22,860 nt of DNA from Leptolinea sp. UBA5203 (GTDB lineage: Bacteria > Chloroflexota > Anaerolineae > Anaerolineales > Anaerolineaceae), in contig DHVR01000010.1 of NCBI GenBank assembly GCA_002412765.1, positions 1-22,860 on the forward strand, in the 5' to 3' direction. Numbering within the stretch: the first letter of the stretch is position 1; every line of letters begins with the position of its first letter. Shown one piece after another: positions 6,250-14,044 of the stretch. Both the position numbers and the translations under genes were made by a program. The notes under the pieces are model-generated. The model did not search any database and was not told the DNA's origin. It saw only the letters and a program-made list of their open reading frames with translations.

Positions 6250-7047
6250 TCATGCAACATCAACAATGTTCTTACTCCTTTCAAACTTCCACAGCGCCAC
6301 CCAGGATATGAACACATAAAAAGTGTAGAGGAAGGAAAGCACAATTTCATCCAACCCATGTCTCCAGGAACCTGACCTAATTAAATTATTGATCAAGGCA
6401 CGCCAGGTATCTATGAGCATGCGCAGGAAGTTAAACCTTATTCCCATGCCATATTTCGCTTCTCCTTCATGCAGCAGATAGCGAAAGTGCTTTTTAATAA
6501 ATTCTGTATAACCCTCAACCCAATAATGATTAATATAAAGTCCCGGTTCAGCGATTATTTGCCGTACCATCCCGTCTTTCAATACAAATCCATGGTGAAC
6601 GACCTGAGGAAAATCAACTCGATCTTTATGAATGAGGCGCGTTACACTTTGGATTCCACCCCATATTGTGCCATGAAGGGGCTTATGGCGAAAATAATTC
6701 TTGCGAGGAATACAGATCTCGCCTATATTATGTTGTCTGGCAATCAGCTCAATAATTTTTGGTAAAAGTGCCGGTTCAAATACTTCATCCGGGTCTAAAA
6801 CAAAAATCCAATCATTCTTACTGATTTGCCGATAAATGGGATAGATCTTTTCAACGATGGGTATCTTCTCATGTGTAAGGACTTCTGTTGCATAGCGGTG
6901 AGCTATCTCAAGGGTATTGTCGGTTGAGCCTAAATCGAGGACTACAATCTGATTGCAAAAGGATAGACTCTGCAAACAACTTTGTAAATATATACCCTCA
7001 TTATAAGTAACGATGATTGCGCTAAATTGCAATGGCTCGATGGCCAT
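6250..7047 (-). CDS. GT2 glycosyltransferase, WaaE/KdtX-like
   Basis: A 265-residue GT2 enzyme. It shows FSAIIVTYNEGIYLQSCLQS, QIVVLDLGSTDNTLEIA (D38, LGSTDNT) and DWIFVLDPDEVFE (DPDE at 85-88, the metal site). The arrangement VLD-GSTDNT then DPDE, with an IPRKNYF segment after it, is that of the WaaE/KdtX group, known for adding glucose to lipopolysaccharide core. A hydrophobic C-terminal stretch (SFLYTFYVFISWVALW) should anchor it. GGAG seven bases before the ATG supports the start. It follows the ABC ATPase by 49 bases, and a 64-base spacer separates it from the next GT2 gene. Lipopolysaccharide itself is not implied, because Chloroflexota generally lack it. Confidence 0.86.
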   Translation of the reverse strand: MAIEPLQFSAIIVTYNEGIYLQSCLQSLSFCNQIVVLDLGSTDNTLEIAHRYATEVLTHEKIPIVEKIYPIYRQISKNDWIFVLDPDEVFEPALLPKIIELIARQHNIGEICIPRKNYFRHKPLHGTIWGGIQSVTRLIHKDRVDFPQVVHHGFVLKDGMVRQIIAEPGLYINHYWVEGYTEFIKKHFRYLLHEGEAKYGMGIRFNFLRMLIDTWRALINNLIRSGSWRHGLDEIVLSFLYTFYVFISWVALWKFERSKNIVDVA

Positions 7048-7096
7048 GAAGCATCTCCAATCCTATAATCTCAATTGCTGGCATTCCAAATATTTT

Positions 7097-8383
7097 TTAC
7101 GGCATGGAAGTTGTCTGCCAATGAAAGACAGGGGCGAGTTCCCCGCGGATGGGTGCAGACATATAAGCCCGATTAGCCAGACCATTCGCCTCAACCGTGA
7201 TGGGAATTCGAATGCCGGACTCCGGTAAACAGGTCCGTCGATTATACTCTTCAGCAAGCACACGAAGTTCGTAATCTTTGGGTGCCAACAGATCACGAGG
7301 TATCGTCACTCTGGAGAGATAGCGGCCCTTTTTCACCAGCAACGTCTCCTCGGATAACTCATCATGATAGCTGCGAAATAATAGAATCTCGTTTTTTCCC
7401 ACCAAATCAATAAAAACTCGCAATCCGACGGTATCTTGAAATACTTCGTATTGAATTTCTATCTCAAGTTCAAATCCATTCATCACGATCGTATTGGCGA
7501 TGGGTTTTGAGTTTTGCATAATGGTTATACTTTCATAACGAATCACACGGTCCGTTGAAAATCGTTCAATTTGCGATTGGATACTGAAATTCAACTCTTC
7601 TGCAACAGTGGATTGCTGCAAGTAATGATCGATGGCCTCCGAGGTCTTGCCATCAAAGGACAGGCTACCATGATCCAGAACAATGGTTCGGGGACAAAGT
7701 TGTGAGATGGCATTCATATTATGGCTGACAAACAAAACGGTGCGCCCATCTTTCGAAACATCGCCCATTTTTCCGAGACACATTTTTTGGAAGGCATAGT
7801 CTCCCACAGCCAGCACTTCATCCACCAGTAAAATTTCTGGCTGTAAGAAGGCAGCAACGGAGAAGGCCAATCGAAATTGCATCCCGGTGGAATACCGTTT
7901 AACTGGCACATCCAAAAATTGTTCCACCCCGGAAAAGGCTATGATTTCATCAAATTTCTGGTCGATTTCTTTTCTTCGCATGCCCAGGACCGCGCCATTC
8001 ACATAAACATTTTCCCTGCCGGTTAGCTCCAAATGAAAACCGGTGCCCACTTCCAGCATGGCACCCACACTGCCACTGGTTATAGCAAATCCGCTGGATG
8101 GTTTCGTTATCCGGGAGAGGATCTTCAACAATGTACTCTTCCCTGCCCCGTTGCGTCCGATAATGCCGATTATTTCCCCTTTTTGAACATCAAAACTGAC
8201 ATCATCCAGGGCATTAATCGTGTCAATAGTTGTGCGTGGTTGGGATGATCGGGGATTAACCCAATGAAGCATTTTCTTTGCGGTATCAGAGAGTGAATCA
8301 CGCATCGTGTGATATGCCACACGCTGGTGGTCAATTGGATATTGTTTTATGATGTTTTGGGCTTTAATGGCAAGAGGACTCAT
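7097..8383 (-). CDS. polysaccharide ABC exporter ATPase with Wzt-type C-domain
   Basis: A 428-residue protein. Residues 1-250 form an ABC nucleotide-binding domain: Walker A GRNGAGKST (76-84), signature YSTGM (164-168), Walker B ILLVDE (184-189) and the switch histidine H221. The YS(T/S)GM signature marks the O-antigen/teichoic acid exporter group rather than importers. Residues from about 265 to 428 form an extra beta-rich domain, as in Wzt proteins, which there reads the capped end of the glycan before export. It pairs with the permease, whose stop overlaps its ATG by 4 bases. Together they would move a finished undecaprenyl-linked glycan to the outer face. No capping methyltransferase or kinase lies nearby, so what the C-domain recognises is open. 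Confidence 0.92.
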   Translation of the reverse strand: MSPLAIKAQNIIKQYPIDHQRVAYHTMRDSLSDTAKKMLHWVNPRSSQPRTTIDTINALDDVSFDVQKGEIIGIIGRNGAGKSTLLKILSRITKPSSGFAITSGSVGAMLEVGTGFHLELTGRENVYVNGAVLGMRRKEIDQKFDEIIAFSGVEQFLDVPVKRYSTGMQFRLAFSVAAFLQPEILLVDEVLAVGDYAFQKMCLGKMGDVSKDGRTVLFVSHNMNAISQLCPRTIVLDHGSLSFDGKTSEAIDHYLQQSTVAEELNFSIQSQIERFSTDRVIRYESITIMQNSKPIANTIVMNGFELEIEIQYEVFQDTVGLRVFIDLVGKNEILLFRSYHDELSEETLLVKKGRYLSRVTIPRDLLAPKDYELRVLAEEYNRRTCLPESGIRIPITVEANGLANRAYMSAPIRGELAPVFHWQTTSMP

Positions 8384-9246
8384 AGCACATCCGCAAATTT
8401 ATCTTCCATGGTCTTGAAATACTGCACTCCACCCAGTAAAAGCAAGATGACAATTAGGATGGAGAGGCAAATTGTGGTCATATCTCCACCGTTTAAGCCC
8501 AATAATGCCCATCGAAAACCTTCAATCACGCCGACCATGGGATTCAAGCCGTACAGCCATTTCCATTCTAAAGGGATTAGCGTACTCGAATAAGCAATCG
8601 GCGAGGCGTACATCCACACCTGGGTGATAAAAGGCACCATGTAGCGCACATCTCGATATCGTACATTGATGGCAGACAGCCAAAAACCGACCGATAATGC
8701 GGCAAGGATGGCAAAAAGAATAAGAATTGGGATTAAGAGCAGGCGTAAGGTGAACGGAACCTGATAAGCCAGCATTAGAATGATAAGGATAGCGAAGGAA
8801 AATATAAAATCAACCAATCCGACTATTATCGATGAGAGCGGCAGGATAAGCCGAGGAAAATACACTTTTGAAATGATCCGTTCATTCCCAACCAGACTAT
8901 TGCTGGAAGCGCTGAACGCGAAAGAGAATAGCTGCCAGGGAAGCAGTGCAGCGAAAGTGTAAATTGGATACGGCACCCCCTCGGATGGCAGTTTGGCCAA
9001 TTGACCAAAAATCACACTGAAGATGATCATTGTCATCAGAGGCTGCAGAATCGCCCAGGCTATCCCCAGGTAAGTTTGCTTATAGCGGACTTTAACGTCC
9101 CGCCAGGCTAAAAGAATCAATAACTCCCGATACTGCCATAATTCCTTAAAATCCGAAAAGAAAGACTTGCGACCTGATTGAATGACATGCAATTCATCCA
9201 GACCGGAAAATTCTTTTTTTGCAGCAAGTATTTCAACAGAATCCAT
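8380..9246 (-). CDS. polysaccharide ABC exporter permease (ABC-2 type)
   Basis: A 288-residue integral membrane protein of the Wzm/TagG type. After a cytoplasmic N-terminus comes the family signature ELWQYRELLILLAWRDVKVR, followed by YKQTYLGIAWAILQPL and about six hydrophobic segments. Near the end is the NPMVGVIEGFRWALLG motif typical of exporter permeases. It is the first gene of the glycan cluster and pairs with the ATPase that follows. The 201 bases upstream (9247-9447) hold no gene and no clear promoter consensus that I can see. The substrate is inferred as a cell-surface polysaccharide from the adjoining glycosyltransferases. Confidence 0.92.
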   Translation of the reverse strand: MDSVEILAAKKEFSGLDELHVIQSGRKSFFSDFKELWQYRELLILLAWRDVKVRYKQTYLGIAWAILQPLMTMIIFSVIFGQLAKLPSEGVPYPIYTFAALLPWQLFSFAFSASSNSLVGNERIISKVYFPRLILPLSSIIVGLVDFIFSFAILIILMLAYQVPFTLRLLLIPILILFAILAALSVGFWLSAINVRYRDVRYMVPFITQVWMYASPIAYSSTLIPLEWKWLYGLNPMVGVIEGFRWALLGLNGGDMTTICLSILIVILLLLGGVQYFKTMEDKFADVL

Positions 9247-9447
9247 CTTTTTCTCGAGAGGTCGCCATAATTATGTTTCTACAAAAAACATTAGATCGAT
9301 TCATGACGCTGTTGGTTTGTGCTGTTCCTGACCAACCCATCCTTCAGGATAAGAATGCAAATGGAGATGGTTTTCAAAGATATTTGGTAGAAGGTTCAGA
9401 GCAATCAGATACAATGCACATAATTCAAGTTTAATGATAATAGGATT

Positions 9448-10101
9448 TCAACCAAATAATGGGAGTTGCTTGGATTTGTCTGAAGGCTCGGCTGGTTCTT
9501 CTTGGATTGCAGTTTTTGCCAGGGCGTCTTTTTCCAATTTCTCTTTTACTTTACTGATCCAATGCGGTAAGCGGGAAAAATCCTGTTCAATGGTTTTACG
9601 CAGAGGCGGTTGGTGCAAAGCTGCTGCCGGGTGAAACATGGGGATAATCAAACGTCCATCGATCCATTTGGGACGTCCATGAATCTCACTGATACGCACA
9701 TTGGAGAAATATCGGGCCATGGAAAAACGGCCCAAAGTCACGATAATCACTGGATTGATGGCTGCAATTTGCCTGTCCAGATATCCAGCACAGGCTTCCA
9801 ACTCTTCGGGCAAAGGATCCCTATTATCTGGCGGACGGCATTTAACCACATTGGTGATAAAAACAGCGCTGCGCTCATAACCGGCTGCACTGAGCATCTC
9901 CGTTAAAAATTTTCCCGCTGCCCCCACAAAAGGCAACCCGCTTTCATTTTCATTATGTCCGGGTCCTTCCCCAATGAAGAGAATCTCCGCCTGGGAGGGA
10001 CCGGTGCCGGGTACGGCATTTTTTCTGGTTTTGCTCAAATTACATCGCTCGCAAATTTTCACTTGTGAAGTTACTTCCTGCAAAATTTCATCTGCATTCA
10101 T
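9448..10101 (-). CDS. uracil-DNA glycosylase, family 4 (Fe-S)
   Basis: A 217-residue enzyme that removes uracil from DNA. Four cysteines in the family-4 pattern (C17, C20, C88, C104) should hold a [4Fe-4S] cluster. The active-site motif 1 reads GEGPGHNEN (44-52), close to the usual GEAPG. FVGAAGKFLTEML, TNVVKCRPPDNRDP and the final motif HPAAAL (H157) follow. The last ~30 residues are an acidic/lysine-rich tail that is not part of the fold. The family may also accept other deaminated bases, which cannot be judged here. The start overlaps the rimI stop by 4 bases, so it is the last gene of the tsaE-tsaB-rimI operon. I see no clear hairpin terminator after it. Confidence 0.92.
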   Translation of the reverse strand: MNADEILQEVTSQVKICERCNLSKTRKNAVPGTGPSQAEILFIGEGPGHNENESGLPFVGAAGKFLTEMLSAAGYERSAVFITNVVKCRPPDNRDPLPEELEACAGYLDRQIAAINPVIIVTLGRFSMARYFSNVRISEIHGRPKWIDGRLIIPMFHPAAALHQPPLRKTIEQDFSRLPHWISKVKEKLEKDALAKTAIQEEPAEPSDKSKQLPLFG

Positions 10102-10637
10102 TCGATACCCTCCACTTTCATCTGGGAATTATTGCTGAGCACACTTTGCCAAACCTCTGGTTTAATCTCATCCAAATTCATCAACAAGGCGTCTTCACGA
10201 TTATCACTATAATATTTCTTTCTGACGCCTACTTCAACAAATCCAGCCGAACGATACAAAGCCAGTGCGGCTTCATTACTGCGGCGAACTTCCAATAAGG
10301 AACATCTTGCGCCTTCATCATACGCATCCAATAAAGCATGCGCCAGCAACACTTTGCCAATGCCATGCCGTCGATATTGCTCATGCAGGGCAATGGTCGC
10401 AATGTGGGCTTCATCCAGAATCAACCAGATGATCATGGATGCAATCAATGGCTGGTTTTCTACATTGGGCAAATCAACAACCCAGGTGCGAGCCATGGGG
10501 TTGGTTAATTCATTTTCAAAAGCCCGCTGCGGCCACGGTAATGAAAACGCTTTTTGATCCAGATCCGTGACCGCTAGAACATCCGCAATCCCCATCGCAC
10601 GAATGCGGATATCTCCTAAAATTCTTGGCTGCATCAT
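10098..10637 (-). CDS. rimI: ribosomal protein S18 alanine N-acetyltransferase RimI
   Basis: A 179-residue GNAT enzyme. The acetyl-CoA site reads QYRRHGIGKVLL, and the C-terminal block NEAALALYRSAGFVEVGVRKKYY is characteristic of RimI, including the tyrosine-rich YY near the active site. RimI acetylates the N-terminal alanine of ribosomal protein S18; some homologues act more widely. Placement directly after tsaB is a common arrangement and supports the name. The sequence starts with two methionines (10637 and 10634), and either start overlaps or abuts the tsaB stop. An extra C-terminal tail of about 20 residues extends beyond the usual length. Confidence 0.88.
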   Translation of the reverse strand: MMQPRILGDIRIRAMGIADVLAVTDLDQKAFSLPWPQRAFENELTNPMARTWVVDLPNVENQPLIASMIIWLILDEAHIATIALHEQYRRHGIGKVLLAHALLDAYDEGARCSLLEVRRSNEAALALYRSAGFVEVGVRKKYYSDNREDALLMNLDEIKPEVWQSVLSNNSQMKVEGIE

Positions 10638-11308
10638 ACCACCGGTTCAGGTCCAATGACCTGTAAATAGATGGGGCCGAGGTTATTCACGTCCGAACGA
10701 TCCCCTTTCTTCCAGCGCTGCCAGGCCATTTCCGCCAAATAGGTTGGATATCGGTAGGTCAATGCCGGAGAAATCAGTTGGGCTTGTTTACATTCACTCT
10801 TAATTTTGTCGCGGTCCTCAGTTATCAGTTCGCCGCAAACCAGGCAGGGTTGTTGTAAAACATCCGGGATTTCGGCACTGGCAATGACAATGATTTCACT
10901 ATCCGCTTTCCATCCCTTTCGCTCGCCTGTGTACCATTGGAAAGCATATTTTCCCCGACCGGCTTGTAAGAAAGCGGCCATGCGTCGTTCCGGCTGTGTG
11001 GGAATGGCGTGGGCATAGATTTCCAAGGTTGGAATTCCAATCACCGGTATGCCCAAAGCGATGGAAAGACCTTTTACCACAGCCAGTCCAATGCGTAAGC
11101 CGGTGAAGGAACCAGGCCCCAAGGCAACACCCAAACAGGTGAGATCCTCCACATGGACTTCACTTTGAGCCAGCATGCGCACGATCGCCGGGGATAATTC
11201 CACCGTATGATGATTTTTGGTATACCAGGAGGATTGCGCAATGATTTGTTGCCCATCCATCAAAGCCAAACCGATCACTTTCGTTGAGGTGTCTACCGCT
11301 AATAACAT
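10634..11308 (-). CDS. tsaB: tRNA t6A accessory protein TsaB
   Basis: A 224-residue ASKHA-fold protein. MLLAVDTSTKVIGLAL at the N-terminus and the signature GPGSFTGLRIGLAVVKGLS identify TsaB (YeaZ). It forms the TsaB-TsaD-TsaE complex that transfers threonylcarbamoyl to A37 of ANN-decoding tRNAs; TsaB itself is a non-catalytic platform. The C-terminal third is less conserved, as usual. It starts 2 bases after the tsaE stop and overlaps rimI by 4 bases. The catalytic partner tsaD, often the next gene in other phyla, is not in this window. Confidence 0.94.
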   Translation of the reverse strand: MLLAVDTSTKVIGLALMDGQQIIAQSSWYTKNHHTVELSPAIVRMLAQSEVHVEDLTCLGVALGPGSFTGLRIGLAVVKGLSIALGIPVIGIPTLEIYAHAIPTQPERRMAAFLQAGRGKYAFQWYTGERKGWKADSEIIVIASAEIPDVLQQPCLVCGELITEDRDKIKSECKQAQLISPALTYRYPTYLAEMAWQRWKKGDRSDVNNLGPIYLQVIGPEPVV

Positions 11309-11310
11309 GC

Positions 11311-11805
11311 TTATCCTCCGAATGCTGATCGACGGAAGGTCGTCAGTAAATCTTCATAATGTTTTCCGGTTGCGTGGAACATAAACTTTCGTTTTTCTTC
11401 ATCCACCCAATTGATTTCCACCCAAATATTGTCTGCGGGCAGCACATCCCGGATTTTATCCGGCCATTCCACAACCATAGCCCCTTGTTCCTGCATCATT
11501 TCTAGATCCAAATCCCAGGCTTCTGCAGAACTTAAGAGGCGATAACAATCCAGATGATGTAAAACCACCCCCACCGGATTGCGGTAGTTATTCACAATCA
11601 CGTAAGTCGGGCTGGAAACGCCGTCCACGGAGCCCCACCCCTGTGCCAGCCCCTGCACAAAAGTGGTCTTCCCGGCGCCCATTTCCCCGGATAAACAAAG
11701 CAGATCGCCTACATTCAGAAGACTGCCCAGCCTTAATCCCAAACGTCGGGTTTGTTCGGGACTGTGGCTGATAAATTCTACGGTATTGGAGGATAAAATA
11801 GGCAT
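11311..11805 (-). CDS. tsaE: tRNA t6A ATPase TsaE
   Basis: A 164-residue P-loop protein. Walker A is GEMGAGKTTFVQGLAQGWG; it is followed by the family hallmark VSSPTYVIVNNY and by LHHLDCYRL and VVEWPDKI. TsaE (YjeE) hydrolyses ATP to reset the TsaB-TsaD complex after each t6A reaction. It is the first gene of the minus-strand operon. The ATG sits only six bases from an exact TATAAT and no Shine-Dalgarno fits in between, so its message is probably leaderless. Confidence 0.94.
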   Translation of the reverse strand: MPILSSNTVEFISHSPEQTRRLGLRLGSLLNVGDLLCLSGEMGAGKTTFVQGLAQGWGSVDGVSSPTYVIVNNYRNPVGVVLHHLDCYRLLSSAEAWDLDLEMMQEQGAMVVEWPDKIRDVLPADNIWVEINWVDEEKRKFMFHATGKHYEDLLTTFRRSAFGG

Positions 11806-11811
11806 GTTGGA

Positions 11812-11840
11812 ATTATAAGGCAGAGAATAGCGCTTCGCAA
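11812..11840 (-). promoter_or_regulatory. tsaE promoter, predicted leaderless
   Basis: On the minus strand, TTGCGA (11835-11840; 4 of 6 consensus bases) and an exact TATAAT (11812-11817) are 17 bases apart. Six bases (TCCAAC) then lead to the tsaE ATG. Initiation at the normal distance would place the first transcribed base at or next to the start codon. Confidence 0.7.
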
Positions 11841-11938
11841 GCGGATTAATCTTTCCTTCCTGGATTCGTAATGCCAGCGGAGTAAAATCGATTAAAATAA
11901 ATCTCAGTGACGCGTTTTTTCTGTCTCAAGGGAATTCA

Positions 11939-13102
11939 TTGAATTTACAAGCCTATTTACAACCCCGCATCGAATCCCGCTTGGCAAGAATCATTGAACT
12001 GCCGCTTGCCCGGGCTTATCACCAGCAAGACCATCATTCACAACAGGGACTTCCTGAACCTGTTTGTGAATCTATCCTATCCACCGGCATGCATCTCCGG
12101 GATCAAAGCTTGAAATTATTCCAGCAAAAATTTGCGGCGCTGAATTACCGGTTTCTCTTTCAAATACCGGATCAAGGTGTAGGTGTCATCTGGTTTCAGG
12201 ATTTGATGCAGTGTCTGGCACATTGTGGGTTGGCGGTTGAATCTGTCAGCATGCGGGACGCGGAATTCCATCAGAAGTGGGAAGCCTTTCGACCCAATGT
12301 ATTCATATCCATGGATACCCTGGAAGTCCTGAGATCATTGGATTTGGATTATATTCAGGCCTATAAAATGAAAAAAGGATTGATCCGCTTGTTTACCCCG
12401 ATTAATCCCTACCGATTTCCAAAAACAGGTCTCTCCAGTGAAGATCACTGGCGGTTGGATCTTGCTCGAGCCGGAAAATCCGTGGATGCATATTTCAGTA
12501 TGATGCAAGCATCCTTTTATGAGCGCTTCAACTTGCATTGGCATCAGGCGGGTCTTCGGTATCTTTCTCTGCCATTTGGCTGCAATCCTTTCATCCATTA
12601 CCCACGCAATGCTCAAAAAACTTATGACTATTTCATGGCCACAAGTTTTGGCTATGAACGAGCAAAATTGACTTATCAATTTATCCTGCCCATTTTTAAA
12701 AAATATAGCGGGCTTTGGGCAGGACCCCAATGGAAGTTTGGCATTGGGCCGCTTCCGGCAGGCGATGTACCATCTTACTACGCACAATCCAAAATTGTGT
12801 TAAACCCACTGGCAGGTTTTATTAAGCAATTTCCGGCTGAAATCACGGAGCGGGCATTCACTGCCACAGCTTGTGGGGCTTTCCAAATCACTGAACCAAC
12901 CCCCATTACCGAGGAGTTCTTCCGCCCAGACGAACTCATACAAGCTAAAAACGCGTATGATTATCAGCGCTTATTTGAGGCTTACTTATTGCATGCAGAC
13001 GAACGCAATGAAATCGCCCTGAAAGGCATGCAGCGCGTTTATGCGCAGCACACCTACTTTCATCGAATCGAAAAGCTGTTGATGTTCCTTCAACAACTAT
13101 AA
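11939..13102 (+). CDS. CgeB-like glycosyltransferase
   Basis: A 387-residue protein resembling the CgeB/Glyco_trans_1_2 group of GT-B enzymes. The C-terminal domain has PSYYAQSKIVLNP, ITERAFTATACGAFQITEP, PITEEFFRPDELIQ and a final helix of the type EIALKGMQRVYAQHTYFHR, all family features. The N-terminal half shows HCGLAVESVSM and RPNVFISMD but few motifs. The start is TTG at 11939, with AAGGGA five bases ahead (11928-11933), which I trust over any downstream ATG. In Bacillus, CgeB decorates the spore surface; here a role in surface or protein glycosylation is only a guess. It lies just ahead of era, 14 bases apart, so the two are probably co-transcribed. Confidence 0.75.
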   Translation: MNLQAYLQPRIESRLARIIELPLARAYHQQDHHSQQGLPEPVCESILSTGMHLRDQSLKLFQQKFAALNYRFLFQIPDQGVGVIWFQDLMQCLAHCGLAVESVSMRDAEFHQKWEAFRPNVFISMDTLEVLRSLDLDYIQAYKMKKGLIRLFTPINPYRFPKTGLSSEDHWRLDLARAGKSVDAYFSMMQASFYERFNLHWHQAGLRYLSLPFGCNPFIHYPRNAQKTYDYFMATSFGYERAKLTYQFILPIFKKYSGLWAGPQWKFGIGPLPAGDVPSYYAQSKIVLNPLAGFIKQFPAEITERAFTATACGAFQITEPTPITEEFFRPDELIQAKNAYDYQRLFEAYLLHADERNEIALKGMQRVYAQHTYFHRIEKLLMFLQQL

Positions 13103-13116
13103 ATCAAGGAGTCAAG

Positions 13117-14037
13117 ATGGAATTCAACGAACAGGATTTCCGATGTGGTTTTTGTGCCTTAATTGGCAAACCCAATGCAGGCAAATCAACCTTTATGAAC
13201 CAAATCCTGGGGCAGAAAATTGCGGCCGTTTCCCCCAGACCCCAAACGACGCGCAAACGTCAATTGGGTATTTATTCCACGGATCTGCTTCAAATTATTT
13301 TCGTAGATACACCCGGAGTCCATCTGCCCAAACATAAATTGGGGGAATTCATGATGGATGTAGTCCAGCAGGCACTCTCGGAAGTCGACGTCATCCTCTG
13401 GATGGTGGACTTAAGCACCCTGCCTGAAAAAGAAGATACCTTGATCGCCGAAAAGCTCACTGCCATGCGGCATTCCCCGCCTTTGTTGATGGTTTGCAAT
13501 AAAACCGATACTTTACCCAGTGATGACCGTCCACAGCGTATGCTAGCCTACCAGGCAATGGCCCCCAAGGCCAAACAAATCTCCATCTCCGCCCTGCGCA
13601 AGGATAATTTCCCAGCTTTGCTGGAAGAAATTACCAGGCGCTTACCCGTTGGGCCGCCTCATTTTGACCCGGACCAGGTTACCGATTTATACGTGCGCGA
13701 CATTGCCAGTGACTTGATCCGCGAGGCCGCCTTGTATCATTTAAAGGATGAAATTCCCCATTCCATCGCCGTGCGGCTGGATGAATTCAAAGAACGCAAT
13801 GAGAATCTGGATTACATCGCAGCCACCATTTTGGTGGAACGGGAATCTCATAAAGGGATTGTCATCGGGAAAGGCGGCGTGATGCTCAAACTCATCGGCC
13901 AGAGTGCCCGTCAGCAAATTGAAGCCATGAGCGGTAAAAAGGCCTATCTGGAGCTGCGCGTCAAAGTGAACCAGGATTGGATGAACAATCCCAGTTCCCT
14001 GCATTGGCTTGGCTATAATCGAAAAAATATTCGTTAA
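13117..14037 (+). CDS. era: GTPase Era
   Basis: A 306-residue GTPase needed for 30S ribosome maturation. All GTPase motifs are visible: G1 GKPNAGKST (17-25), the G2 threonines in PQTTRKRQ, G3 DTPG (64-67), G4 NKTD (128-131) and G5 SAL. The C-terminal KH domain carries VIGKGG, which binds the 3' end of 16S rRNA near the anti-Shine-Dalgarno. The length is typical. AAGGAG at 13106-13111 precedes the ATG by five bases, a textbook ribosome site. It probably shares a message with the upstream glycosyltransferase. The stop lies 7 bases from the stop of the convergent YitT gene, with no clear terminator in between. Confidence 0.96.
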   Translation: MEFNEQDFRCGFCALIGKPNAGKSTFMNQILGQKIAAVSPRPQTTRKRQLGIYSTDLLQIIFVDTPGVHLPKHKLGEFMMDVVQQALSEVDVILWMVDLSTLPEKEDTLIAEKLTAMRHSPPLLMVCNKTDTLPSDDRPQRMLAYQAMAPKAKQISISALRKDNFPALLEEITRRLPVGPPHFDPDQVTDLYVRDIASDLIREAALYHLKDEIPHSIAVRLDEFKERNENLDYIAATILVERESHKGIVIGKGGVMLKLIGQSARQQIEAMSGKKAYLELRVKVNQDWMNNPSSLHWLGYNRKNIR

Positions 14038-14044
14038 AGGTTAT

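Noticed and set aside
9219..9434. Small plus-strand open frame upstream of the exporter permease
   Set aside because: It overlaps the permease start, has no ribosome site and no recognisable sequence; I treat 9247-9447 as non-coding.
12335..12787. Antisense 150-codon open frame inside the CgeB-like gene
   Set aside because: It mirrors a convincing plus-strand coding region and has no family features.
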